DNA from: Annona cherimola
Taxonomy: Eukaryota > Streptophyta > Magnoliopsida > Magnoliales > Annonaceae
Direction: 5' to 3'
Assembly: GCA_030490835.1 (NCBI GenBank)
Contig: CM059971.1
Location: forward strand, 48,718,012 to 48,782,011
Length of the DNA stretch: 64,000 bases
A program made the translations under genes and the position numbers. Numbering within the stretch: the stretch's first letter is position 1; the number at the start of each line of letters is the position of its first letter. Below the pieces are notes generated by a model, which saw nothing but the letters and a program-made list of their open reading frames with translations, made no database searches and was not told the origin of the DNA. Of the stretch, positions 9,306-21,355 are shown piece after piece.

Positions 9306-12300
9306 TGTGAAACCCTAACCCAAGTAGGACCCGTATGTATGCATTGAACATGTATTTGATGATTATTTATGAATTATGGAATTATGAAGGTATTTTATGA
9401 TTTTTGCTAATTATGGCAATTAGGGTTATGGATTAATATTAATGATGTGATTAAGCATTTTGAGCCTAAATGAGACAATGGGTTTAGAATGAATTATTTA
9501 TGAATTAAATGTGCAAATATATCATGAAAAATTAATTTCCATTATTTAAAATGAATTATGGAGATTAATATGGAAATTGACAAGTGTGATGGAAAATATT
9601 GAAAAATTCATAACTCAACACCTAAAAGGAAGATTCAAGTGAAATTTGAAATGAAAATTATTAATATTAGGCTTGGTATTTTGGAATGAAAAGACTATGA
9701 AAATTCTTGATGAAATGAGAATTATGAATTTTTAAGTATATGTTCATTTCAACCGTTAACTTTAAACGACTATATTGGGAGCTAGAAAACTCGGATTGAG
9801 TTGATATTTGAAACGGTTGAATGAAATGGTGAGATATTTATTTTGAATGGATTGGATTGTGCATGAAATATTGGGAAAATTCCTGCATTGAAAAAGGTGG
9901 GCAAGTTTGACTTATGCTCCACAAAAGTACCAAGTCATTAATGATGGAGTACCATACATAAATGCTTAATGCAAAAGGGAATTTGAGGTGTCCATTGCAG
10001 GAATTTTTGAGGGAATTTATGTATTTAAATAAAATGAATAATACCATGAATTATCCATCCATTTAATATATGAAATGATGAAGCTATGGGAGCATAGTTA
10101 AGGTGGCCACATAAGGGACGTCCAAGGGCTATTGGACTGCCCAAATTGATTTGTTTTAATTTTTATAAATTGCCACATGTTGCTGAGATGCAAGTACATG
10201 AATGTGGATGCAATTATGCAAGGTTTCAGCAATAAAAAAAATGTGAAAGGCATGTGCAACCCAGCTGATTGTGGACAGCATAGTGGGTGGAATAGTGTGC
10301 AGAAAAGTGGCAGTTTTAGCCATTTTATTAAATTTTCTTAACACCAAATTTATGGAGGAATTAAAGGGTGATTAGGAGCATAAATTAACCAAATTTATAC
10401 ATGAAATAAAAATGAAAAATGGGATGCAAAAATCTGGATAGATTGGGCGTGAAAAGGCAATGCAGATTTACGGTCAAGAGATGCAGATTTTTGTGATTTT
10501 TGTAAAAAGTAAAAATGTAATTTACTTGGCCCAAATTCACCCACCTCATATGGTATATCGAGATGCATTTATGGATGTGGAATTGCAGCACAAGTGGGTC
10601 CCACAATTGGGAAAAATCCAGCCATATATATGCCTTGTGCACGTTAAGTTGAAAGGGCTTTTGGAAAAAAATTGCTAAGTGTTAAATTTCACCAAGAAAA
10701 CTACAGCAGCAACTCACGAAATTTCCCAAGAAAATAGGGGAGAAAACCAAGGGAAAAAGAAGAAGGAATTGAAGAAAAAACTCACCTTAAGTTGCTAAGA
10801 TTTGATTTGCTACAAATCCAAGTATGTGATGATTTTGAGATGTTTAACTTGAGTTTTTAAACTCAAAACTTGGAAATGAAAAGCATGCTTAAAGAATCTA
10901 TAAAATGATGTTTTAACTTGCCTTTGCATGAATATGTAATGGGTATTAAGTTTTAAGCATGAATTTTTAAGTTAAAGTTGATGGAAATGGAGTTAAGCAT
11001 GCATATGAAATGAAAAATTCAAGTTGTTGAACCTTAAATCTCCAAGATAAGTTGCTGTTTTGATTTGATGTTTTGATTAAGCTATGAATCATGTATTTAT
11101 GCCAAAAATATGAGGTTTTATGCTTAAGTGATGAAAATTTGAAGTTATGGAATGCAAAACATGGATTTTGACCTAATTTCTTAATTTTTGGGTTAAAAAT
11201 GCTATGGAAATGGAATTGCATGTTTTAGGCATTTTATGTAGGGTAAAATATCCTAGGTTTAAGTTATTATGGTTGACCCAAATATTTGGGAGAAATAAAC
11301 CCTAAATCTAATTTTTATGAATTTTATGAAAGAACGTCAAACCGACGTGTAACGGGTCTCAAAACGTGAGGGTAACTTGCTGTTTTGAGAAATAATAATG
11401 CATGGATGTTAATTATGTGTTAAATCCCTAAATATGGATGAGGAAAAATATATTTTATTGCTGGAAATTCGGAATTATATGACTGCATAGGGTTAAGTGT
11501 CGAAAGATGCGTAAAACGGGTTCCAAACTTGTTGTTTTGGAAACCTACGGGTGAATGGATTTAAATCCCGTAAAAATACCTTGAATGCAGTGTTAATTAA
11601 GGGTAATTAACCCGCTGAAAAATGAATTAAATTTCTGAGTTAGGAAATTTTATGAAATGCATTGTGTTTAAGTGCTAAATGAGTTTATGTGAAGGGATAA
11701 CGGTAAACGGGTGATGAATGACTTATGAAAAATGATTTTATGCAAAAATGCATACAAATGAGATGAATCCCATGTCTATGAATCTGTTTGAGATTGTATG
11801 GTATTTAATCCAAAATTTTGGACTTGATTTATGAAGCTAAGGCAATGCTATGTACGTAGAAGAAACACCCATATGTGTGTTTTGGAAAAAATGGGAAAAA
11901 TGGCAAAATAAGCTTAATGAAGCTATGAATGATGTTTATGGAATGAATTTTTTGATATTGAAATGAATACCCTGATTTTAGGGTTATATGTATATGCTAT
12001 GTTGTATAATAGCCGAATGTGTGTAAATTATGCTAATACGTGCAAAATAAGTCATATATGTGTATGATGACTTATGAAGTCAAATAAATGATACATGTAT
12101 ATGGAATGGGTTGGAAAACTAAAGGAAATATGAAGAAAAAGAAATATATGAAGAATCATATTATTTTTCATGTAGGCAAAGGCAAAGAGAAAGTGGTAAC
12201 GGAATGCTAAGGACTTCAGGCAAGCAAGCAAATTTTCTAAAGGATTTTTTCTTTTCTAAATTGTTTCCATAAATGCAATTTATATTCTAACTTGTTTGAT

Positions 12301-13256
12301 GAAACTATGAAAATTTTTCTAATGGGTTTAAGGATGGCCATCCCTTAGCAAAATAATGTTGAAATGATATTTTATTTCAAATGCAATGATTATGAAATGT
12401 TTCTTTTATAAATGCTATGCAAAAGTTCATGTGCACAGGATACGAGGTCCCCTTGAAGGGTATAAGCGGACCGATTGTCCCCCCTTGGTGTGACCAAGTC
12501 GCTTGTAATAGGCCGATGGCCAGCGGCGCCCTCTCTGAAATGGGAGTTAACGTGACGGATGGTCGCCTAGCTAGCTTCCATCCTAAGCGAGATATGATGT
12601 TCATGTTTATGTTTTTCATATGGCATTATGCATATGAGACTCGTGATGGGTACAGAATTTCATGTTTTCAAGATATACCTTTGAATAAGGTATAAGAATG
12701 CTTTCCAAGTTGATTTTAAATGAAAAATGTTGCCTGAAATGATTTGCCTGAAAAATGGAAATAGCTTGCTTATTGAGTTTCGACTCACGATTTTGTTTTC
12801 CAAACCCAAAGACAAGTGATGGACAGGACACCGCGAAGGAGCTAGCACCGGCTTAAGGAGTTCATGGAAAAATTTATGGAACTTATGTTATGAAGTTATG
12901 TGGAATGATTGTAAAATTACATGTCGTGCTTTATAATGAATAGTTGTGAACTACTTGAATGTTTTATATGAATGACTGTGATATGTACATGCAGGGACAT
13001 CTAATTTAGGTAAAAGATGAAATGTCGCTGAACAACATGTTTGTATGTAATGAATGGATTGAAATGACTTAAAAATGTATGAATATGAAATTGTGAGAAC
13101 ATGAGGTGTTATATGAACAGTTACATGACCATATTTCACAGGATAAATATCCGATAAATCCCGTCGTGTGACAGGGCAACAATCCTGATCATGTTTACCA
13201 ATCAATCCGATCTTGAGGTAAGGGCTAGGATGTGACGCTCGGTTTGGGGCGTCACA
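9306..13256 (+). repeat. Tekay-1 3' LTR (3951 bp)
   Basis: The termini are TGTGA and TCACA. It is AT-rich and non-coding. A GC-richer block at about 12440-12595 (CCAAGTCGCT, GCCGATGG, CCTAGCTAGC) is shared with the other Tekay LTRs. The last 110 bases (GGGCAACAATCCTGATCA... GGGGCGTCACA) match the ends of all Tekay LTRs in the window. Small open frames inside are not supported as genes. Confidence 0.9.
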
Positions 13257-14404
13257 GCAGTCTAGGGAGTTGGCGCCTAGGCGCCAGTGCAAAAATTCCT
13301 AGGGTTCCAGAATGTGTCTAAACTGCTCAGCACACAAAGAGTTGGTGCCTAAGCGCCAATACGCATCTGTATGCGAATATTCCAGTGTGTAAGCTGCGCA
13401 AAAGGGGACTCTATATATTGTTCCTAGGGGTTCGTGCGCGAGAGAGGGAAGAGGAGAGTCGGAGTACGAACTACAGTGTAAGAGAAAATGGAAATCGAGA
13501 TCAAAGCTCGAATTGAAGAAATGAATCAAGTCCCATTGGTGGAAACCGTCGGAAAATAATTTTTCTTATTCTTTCCAATTTTCTTTCTCTGCACTATGGA
13601 TACTTTTTATATGGATGTAGTGGTTGTTAAGATCATGTCTTTGAACTAAACTTCCAATAGACGGATAGTTAGGATGAATTGAATTCTAAACTGTATTGTT
13701 TCTTGGTTCTTAGAATATTCAGGAATGAATATTTAAGCTTATATACATGGTTGTGTATGATTTACCTTTGCATGTGTGAGTATAATTCTTTTACAAGATT
13801 AGCCACCTTGTAAGATGATTTAATTGCTTGATTTATCCTTGGAAAATGGAGATCTTTACCAGATCCATGTGCAAGGCACAGGTTTCGACCTTTGTGTAAG
13901 CAGTGTTGTTTAACGGATAGGAATATACCGTTAAACCCTGTGTAGTCATTATACAAGTTATGAATTTATCAATTTCACTTTATTTAATGGCATGGGAACA
14001 TAACACTTAAATAAGGTGTAATTAGCTTTATATACTGTTGGAAGACATATATGAAGATACATGAACTTGGGCTAGTAAATTCATATGCAATCCGCTTAAC
14101 AAGAACCAGAGCAATATAGTTTCGATTCAAGGATTCTGATCTATCCATCTGCCATCCCTAATCAGTAAACCCGTTTTAGTATTCAGTAGTCTCATATCTC
14201 TACTCTAATTTCCCTTTGCAATTATTAGTTTAATAGGACCACAAACTCAAAATTTCGCAACCTTCGAAAGCAGTTAAGCTAAATAATAATTTCGGTTAAC
14301 AATTCCTCGTGGGAACGATACTCTACTCACTCTTTATTACTTGACACGACACATATACTTGCATAAACAATGAGCAATTTAATAGAGATATACGCAGCTC
14401 ATCA
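13257..14404 (+). repeat. Athila-1 5' LTR, 3' portion (5' end removed by Tekay-1)
   Basis: It aligns with the 3' LTR from 21782 onward and ends ...CATCA six bases before the primer site. It contains the palindrome TGGCGCCTAGGCGCCA at 13271-13286 and a degenerate copy at 13343-13358, then a TATATA segment near 13411. The missing first part (about 430 bp) lies left of Tekay-1. Confidence 0.9.
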
Positions 14405-14410
14405 AGTTTT

Positions 14411-14427
14411 TGGCGCCGTTGCCGGGG
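14411..14427 (+). other. Primer binding site, tRNA-Asp type
   Basis: TGGCGCCGTTGCCGGGG is complementary to the 3' end of plant tRNA-Asp (GUC), including CCA. It lies six bases after the LTR. Confidence 0.88.
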
Positions 14428-14583
14428 ATTTGCTTAACCAATTATATTTAGTTTTATTGCTTTCTTGTACAATTCTGTAGAATATCTTATTTTCATTATT
14501 TCTTTTAAATTAGAATTTCTTATTTTTCTTTTTCTTTCTGCTAGTTCAAATTCATTGGTTTTTGGAGAATATTCACATATTGC

Positions 14584-16269
14584 ATGCGCCGAGGCAGAGC
14601 TAGAAAGGAGACTATTATCCCTTTTGATCCAGAACCTGAAAGAACCTATTTGAGAAGGTGTCGAAAGAGCAAGGAGGCTAGAAACCAACAGCATACGATG
14701 GAGCGTATCGAGAACCAAGACGATCATGTCCACGCAAACCAGCCAGAAAACCAGAGGATCGAGATCCCGAATCATCCACCTCAAGATGATTTGGACCAGC
14801 CAAATTGGGATCTGATTGCGCTTGTCCAAAATGCTATTCAAACTAGCATAGCACCTCCTCCGATCGACACCAACAATTTTGAAATCAAACCAATGATTTT
14901 CCAGATGCTCCAGTTATCGAGCAGTTCGGAGGTCTTGCATCTGAAGACCCGCACCGCCATCTGCAAAATTTTCTGCAAATTATGAACACTTTCAAGTAAA
15001 ACGGAGTCTCCGACGAAGCAATGCGACTTCGAACGTTTCCATTTTCTCCGCATGATCGAGCTTCCAAGTGGCTAGACTCTTTGCCACCGAACTCCGTCAA
15101 CACATGGAATGACTTGGCTCAGAAATTCCTAGAAAAATACTTTCCACCGGCCAAGTTAGCCAAGCTGAGAATGGATATAGTCTCGTTCAAGCAACACGGC
15201 GATGAGACCCTATCAGAGGCATGAGATCGTTTCAAAGACCTGCTCCGTAAGTGCCAGCATCATGAAATTCAGCCGTGGGTACAAATTCAGATTTTCTATA
15301 ACGGTCTCCAGGATTCCACCCGTCACATGGTGGATTCTTCATCGAACGGATCTCTGCTATGAAAAAGTTATCAGGAATCATACGCCCTGCTCGAAAATAT
15401 GGCGGCTAACACTTATCAATTGCCATCAGACAGAAGCAGAGGTGAGGTCTACTCTAACTTGATGCGGTTTCATCAATAAAGGCCCACATTGACATTTTGT
15501 CTCGGCAAATTCAGAATTTATCCAGGCCAGCCAACGTTAGTGCATTAGGGACAGTAGCAAACATTTGCACGTGGTGTGGTGAATTCGGCCATCCCGGTGA
15601 TGAATGTGCCTCCAACCCGGAGTCCATTAATTACGTGGGAAATTTCTGGAGAAATCCAGTTAATCAGTATGGAAACAACTACAACCCAGGTTGGAGAAAT
15701 CATCCTAACTTCTCATGGAATAACCAGACAAGGCCGAATTAGCCGCCTGGATTCCCACAGCAGCAGCCACAGCAACAGCCTGCAAGACCAATGCAGTTCA
15801 CTCCACCACCACGAGAAGAAAAGAAATTGGATCTGGAAAATCTCTTCATGCAGTTTATGCCATCTCAGATCATGACGAACAAAAACTTAGAAGCTTAGAT
15901 AGGCCAGCTGGCCTCAGCTCTGAACAATCGACCTCAAGGATCGTTGCCAAGCGACACCGAACAAAACTTGAAAGGCAAAGCAAAGAACAGGTCCAAGCAG
16001 TCACATTGCATAGTAGAAAGCAGTTACCCGACCTAACTCCACCAGAATTGGTGACTAAACCCACTAACCCTCTGACTCAGCAATCACAGGAGACAAATGA
16101 ACCGGCTGCAACTCAGAACCAATCAGACGCTGAAATCGCCACGAATCTAAGGCCGCCTCCTCCATTTCCTCAGCGATTCAAAAAATCTAAAAAGGAGGGC
16201 CAGTTCAAGAAATTTCTCGATGTATTGAAGCAGCTGCACATTAATATACCTCTCATCAAAGCCTTATAA
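14584..16269 (+). pseudogene. gag: Athila-like gag, broken
   Basis: ATG 14584 starts MRRGRARKETIIPFDPEPERT, a typical Athila gag opening. A frameshift near 14900 moves the frame. The capsid-like retrotrans_gag segment is read at about 14915-15330 (FSPHDRASKWLDSLPPNSVNTWNDLAQKFLEKYFP) with stops at about 14998 (TAA) and 15222 (TGA). A CCHC-like finger (CTWCGEFGHPGDEC) lies near 15568-15609. The tail, a Gln/Pro-rich linker, runs to TAA 16267-16269, where a Glu codon is expected (KALEQM). At least four stops and two frame changes make it non-functional. Confidence 0.85.
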
Positions 16270-16272
16270 CAG

Positions 16273-17016
16273 ATGTCGAGCTACGCCAAATTCATGAAAG
16301 ACGTGCTATCAAAGAAAAGGTGGTTGACAGAATTCGAGACTGTGGCGCTAACAGAGGAAACTAGTGCGAGGGTTCAGAGGAAACTACCTCCTAAACTCAA
16401 GGACCCCGAGAGTTTCACAATCCCATGCACAATTGGCAACCAGTACTTTGGGAGAGCATTATGCAACTTGGGAGCCAGCATTAGTCTCATGCCCAAGTCC
16501 ATTTTCAGAAAGTTGGGTCTCGAGGAAGCTCGACCTACCACTGTGACACTACAACTGGCGGATCGATCCATTACATACCCGGAAGGTATTATTGAGGATG
16601 TCCTTGTCAAGGTGGACAAATTCATTTTTCCAGTAGATTTTATTATCTTGGATTATGAAAAGGATCGAGACGTACCTATCATTCTGGGTCGACCTTTCCT
16701 TGCTACGAGAAAATCCATTATCGACGTACAGGCTGGAGAGCTGACCATGCAGGTTCAGAAAGAACACGTTACTTTTAGCGTATTCAAGGCAATGCAGTTA
16801 CCAAATGATCCTGAGGAATGTCTAATGATCGACATGGTGGACTCAGCAGTCCAAGCCGAATTCCAAATTTCAGCTTTCAAAGACATCCTAAAAGCATCGC
16901 TCCTTGGGGGAGGCAATGAATTTGATGAAGAGCTATCAGAGATGATACACTATTTGCAACGACCTCCAACACTCAACGATACCAGCAGAAATTTGAATTG
17001 CTGGAGCTCAAGCTAG
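16273..17016 (+). pseudogene. pro: Athila-like aspartic protease, catalytic Asp replaced by Asn
   Basis: One open frame of 247 codons that continues the gag frame after a single TAA. The retropepsin region reads ALCNLGASISLMP at about 16459-16497, where the family has CDLGAS; the catalytic Asp codon GAT has become AAT. Flap and second motif (PVDFIILDYEKDRDVPIILGRPFLATRKSIIDVQ) are preserved. The protease would therefore be inactive even though the frame is open. The frame ends at 17016 by frameshift into the RT region, which resumes at 16998. Confidence 0.85.
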
Positions 17017-18600
17017 ATTCTTTAAAGCAGATGAAGCCATCAATTGAAGAGTCACCTATCCTGGAGCTGAAACCTCTGCCAAAACACCTCAGATATGCCT
17101 TCCTGGGAGTAGAATCCTCACTCCCGGTGATTATCTCTTTGGCACTTGATATCGTGCAAGAAGAAAAACTGCTCCGAGTACTCAGAGATCACAAAAAGGC
17201 TATGGGATGGACTATAGCAGACATCAGAGGCATCAGCCCAACCTTTTGCATGCACAAAATTCAAGTAGAAGAGAATTCCAGGCCCTCTATCGAAGCACAG
17301 AGAAGACTAAACTCAATTATGAAAGAAGTGGTTAAAAAGGAATCAAATGGTTAGATGCAAGCGTGATATACCCGATCTCCGATAGTTCTTGGGTCAGCCC
17401 AGTGCAGTGCGTCCCAAAGAAAGGTGGCATGACGGTCGTCTCCAACGAAAACAATGAGCTAATCCTGACCAGAACAGTTACTGGTTAGCGAGTTTGCATG
17501 GACTACCGCAAGCTAAATAAAGCTACCCGAAAAGATCATTTTCCACTTCCATTCATTGATCAGATGCTGGACAGGCTAGCAGGACATGAATTCTACTACT
17601 TTCTGGATGGTTATTCAGGTTACCATCAGATTATGATAGCACCGGAAGACCAAGAAAAAATCACGTTCCATGCCCTTATGGCACATTCGCATTCAGGCGA
17701 ATGCCGTTTGGCCTATGCAATGCTCCAGGCACATTTCAGCGATGTATGATGGCTATTTTCACGGACATGGTGGAAGATTTTCTGGAAGTCTTCATAGATG
17801 ATTTCTCGGTATTCGGAAATTCCTACGACGAGTGCTTAACCAACCTGTCAAAGAAGCTCCAGCGATGTGAGGACACGAACCTGGTTCCTGACTGGGAAAA
17901 GTGTCACTTTCTAGTACAAGAGGGCATTGTACTTGGTCAAAGGGTCTCTAAATAAGGAATCGAAGTGGACAAAGCAAAAATCGAGAAGATCGAGAAGCTG
18001 CCTCCACCCACCTCAGTCAAGGGCATTCGTAGTTTCCTGGGACATGCAGGATTTTATAGACTGTTCATAAAAGACTTCTCAAAGATAGCTAAGCCGTTAT
18101 GTTCACTGCTTGAAAAAGATACACCATTCGAATTCACCAGTGAATGCATGGAAGCCTTCCATGAGTTGAAAAAGAAACTAGTATCTGCACCAATCATTAT
18201 CTCTCCAACGTGGAATCTACCCTTCGAATCAATGTGCGATGCAAGTGACTATGCAGTAGAAGTGGTATTGGGGCAGCGAAAAAATAGGGTCTTCCATTCC
18301 ATCTACTACGCTAGCAAAATCTTGAACGAGGTATAAATGAACTACACTACAACCGAAAAGGAATTACTAGCAGTGGTATTTGCATTCGACAAATTCAGAG
18401 CATATCTGGTGGGCACTAAGGTGATTGTTTACACAGACCATTCAGCCATCAAATATCTGATCGGGAAAAAGGATGCAAAACCATGTCTGATCCGATGAGC
18501 CTTACTACTATAGGAATTCGATCTCGAAATCAAAGACCGAAAGGGAGCTGAAAATCAGGTCGCTGACCATCTATCTCGCCTTGAAGGACCCCAACTAGTT
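16998..18600 (+). pseudogene. pol: Athila-like reverse transcriptase and RNase H, broken
   Basis: The RT motifs are all recognisable: VCMDYRKLNKATRKDHFPLPF (about 17489-17551), FYYFLDGYSGYHQI, RMPFGLCNAPGTFQRCM (17699-17749), catalytic FIDD in EVFIDDFSVFGNS (about 17785-17823), and the RNase H thumb region SVKGIRSFLGHAGFYR. RNase H follows with [44 protein letters not shown] and ADHLSRLEG. Stops or shifts occur near 17340-17350, at 17485-17490, a 1-base loss near 17669, TAA 17953, TAA 18334 and two stops near 18496-18515. The RT core residues are intact, but the reading frame is not. Confidence 0.88.
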
Positions 18601-18606
18601 CATGAT

Positions 18607-19955
18607 GTGGAGCAAATTCAGGAAGTGTTTTCGGATGAGCAGCTTTTTTCTATTTCCCCAGGCAGCCCACCATGGTATGCAGACTTCGTCAATTACATCG
18701 TCAGTAGAATGCTGCCTCCGGGGTTGAATTCACACCAAAAGAAGAAGTTTCTCCACGATGTTAAATTCTATTTCTGGGATGATCCATATTTATTTAAACG
18801 ATGCCCAAATCAGCTGTATCGGAGATGTATTCCAGAGTGTGAACAGGAAGCATTACTGCAGAGCTGCCATTCATCACCGTATGGGGGCCACTTTCAAGGA
18901 GACAAAACTGCAGCAAAAATACTGCAATCGGGATCCTACTGGCCATCGTTATTTAAGGACGCCCACTTTTATGTCAAAAGATGTGATCAATGCCAACAGA
19001 CGGGTAACATTTCTAAAAGACATGAGATGCCTCTTATTAATATTATTGAAGTAAAAATATTTGATGTCTAGGGTATCAATTTCATGGGCCCATTTATTCC
19101 CTCATTTGGAAACCAATACATCCTGGTTGCTGTTGATTATGTTTCCAAATGGGTAGAGGCAATTCCAACTCAAGCAGGCGATGCTAAAACAGTTCTCAAG
19201 TTCGTAAAGAAGAACATCTTTACACATTTTGGCACGCCGAGGGTGATCGTTAGTGATGGAGGGTCTCATTTTTGTAACCGGCAGTTCCTGGCAATTCTAC
19301 ACAAATACGGCATACGCCACAGAGTGACAACAGCATATCATCCGCAAGCTAACGGACAGGTCGAGTTGGCCAACAGAGAATTGAAGCAAATTATAGAGAA
19401 AACAATCGGTTCTTCTCGCAAAGACTGGTCCGCCAAACTGGACGACGCACTATGGGCGTATCAAACTGCCTATAAAACTCAGTTTGGAATGTCTCCATAC
19501 CAACTGATTTATGGAAAAGCCTACCATCTACTGCTAGACTGGAGCACAATGCATATTGGGCAATTAAAAAACTAAACCTGGATATGCAACAAGCAGGGGA
19601 ACACCGATTACTGCAACTCAATGAGTTGGATGAATTTCAGATACAAGCCTATGAAAATGCCAAGATCTATAAAGAAAAAGTGAAGAAATGGCATGATAAA
19701 AAAATTTTAACACGAAATTTTGAGCTAGGTAAGAGAGTTCTGCTCTTTAATTCAAGATTGAAGCTATTTCCAAGAAAATTCAAATCTTGATGGTCAGGTC
19801 CATTCGTGGTGATGAAGGCAACTGAGAATGGAGCGGTGGAAATATGTAACGAAGCATCCGAAAATAGTTTTGTCGTGAATGGGCAACTTCTTAAGCATTA
19901 TATGGGAGATGATTTTCAGCGTTGCAAGGAGGTGGTGGAATTGAAAGAGAATTGA
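18607..19955 (+). pseudogene. pol: Athila-like integrase, broken
   Basis: Begins with the linker VEQIQEVFSDEQLF. The HHCC finger is CHSSPYGGHFQGDKTAAKIL...CDQCQQTGN (about 18864-19010). The core has D (GINFMGPF, where the family has GIDFMGPF, so the first catalytic Asp reads Asn at 19078), D ([10 protein letters not shown], 19254) and E-region ([18 protein letters not shown], where VELANRE replaces the usual VEVSNRE). A TAG at 19069-19071 precedes the core and a frameshift occurs near 19560. Distal segments [16 protein letters not shown] and LKHYMGDD are present up to TGA 19953-19955. Confidence 0.85.
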
Positions 19956-21355
19956 ACAATGAGAACGTCGAGCAGAAGACGATAAACTCAGCGCTGGATG
20001 GGAGGCAACCCATTAATCATTTTTTGTTTAATTTTTTGTTGTTGTTTTTGCTTTTGTAGGAAAATTAATTGGAAGTTTTTCGCCGACGCCGCCAGAGGTC
20101 AGAGCTTGTTTTGGGCAGCCATCACAGCCCCAGCCCGATGAGGAGGCCGACGAGGACGATGTGGACCCGACAGAGTTCGATTCTTAAGGGAGTCCCAGTC
20201 CTTTCTTTTTGTTTTTATTTTTCTTTTTCCTTTCTTTTCCTTTTTCTTTTCATTGTATTTTCATTTTTAGTTCATATTAAGATCATGCATTGAGGACAAT
20301 GCATCTCTCAAGTTTGGGGGGTGTATAATTCTCAACCATAGGTTAGTTTTGCATTCTAATTTTCATGTGTTAGTTTATGTTGCATGCATTTCAATTCCAG
20401 CTAATGAAAGTTGTCTTTGTTTCAATTCATCTGATTGTGAAAATGTGCAAGGCTATGATTAATTCTGATTTGAAATTGAATTCATGAAAGAATGGGCAAT
20501 TCAGATTGAAACCAAGTATAAAGCAGGTTGAAATTAATATGTGAAAGAATTAAAAGGAATTTCAGAATACATTGTTCTAATTCAATAACAGGCATATCTT
20601 TCAGACCCAGATGATGAAAACTGAACTAAATAATTGCTGACCAAGTACTTCAACGAGTTTGAAAATGGTATTATTTCACAGGAATTACTCAAACATGTTC
20701 AGTACCCCTAATAAAGCATTAGAAAAAGATAAAAAGGGGGTAGTTGACCTAAGCTGAGTAACCGGGACTTGGCACCTACAAATGGCAAAGTTCACGTTAA
20801 AAAAAAGAAAAGGAAAATCACAGTAATAATGCTTTAAAAAATAAAAATTCTCCATATATACCCTGAAATATGATGAGGGGAGCCAAAAAAAAAACAGATC
20901 TTCAGATATCCTGAAATATGGTGAGGAGAATTTTTGCAATAAGTTTGGGGGAAAAAGAATGTGCAGTTGTTAGAGATTGAATTCAGTGACTTGATACCAT
21001 TTGTTGTAACAAGTGTATTCAATTCAATCATTGGTTTGCTTGAATTCTTGGATTTCCTAACTAGTTTTCTGATCGAATGAAAGATTGACGTGTTGAAATA
21101 TAACTTTGCACTATGGAATTTTGACACCCACATGTAACTTGGTTTGGAAAGGAAAATTTATGCCTTGTTTGTATAATGATGGATTTTTCAGGTTCAATTA
21201 ATCACGACCTTGTGAAATAGCTAAGTGGATTGGTCAATGCACAACCGGAAGCAAAAGGAGTGGATTTTTATTTTTCTGCATACATTCATTCATTCATTTA
21301 TTCATTTTGTTTGCATGTGTTGCTCGAGGACTAGCAACATTTAAGTTTGGGGGTA
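19956..21355 (+). other. Long 3' non-coding region of Athila-1 with three AAGTTTGGGGG tracts
   Basis: No envelope-like ORF is visible in these 1.4 kb; the longest frames lack any recognisable feature. AAGTTTGGGGG occurs at 20310-20320, 20941-20951 and 21343-21353. The last is the polypurine tract, two bases before the LTR. The first and last are both preceded by a GAGGAC...GCA segment, suggesting a duplicated module. A T-rich run lies at about 20200-20265 and a poly(A) stretch near 20885-20894. Confidence 0.75.

Larger units (their letters stand above)
7951..13256 (+). mobile_element. Tekay-1, Del/Tekay-like Ty3/gypsy chromovirus, 3' part
   Basis: Only the integrase, chromodomain, polypurine tract and 3' LTR are in the window. 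The rest lies beyond Copia-1, outside the left edge. The long LTR with TGTGA...TCACA ends and a chromodomain after the integrase fit the Del/Tekay chromoviruses. The element is inserted in the Athila-1 5' LTR: the five bases after it (GCAGT, 13257-13261) occur at the homologous place in the Athila 3' LTR (21782-21786). Confidence 0.88.

Noticed and set aside
12417..12695. 92-aa frame in the Tekay-1 LTR covering the GC-richer block
   Set aside because: The frame is not kept in the equivalent blocks at 43000 and 48950; conservation is of DNA, not protein.
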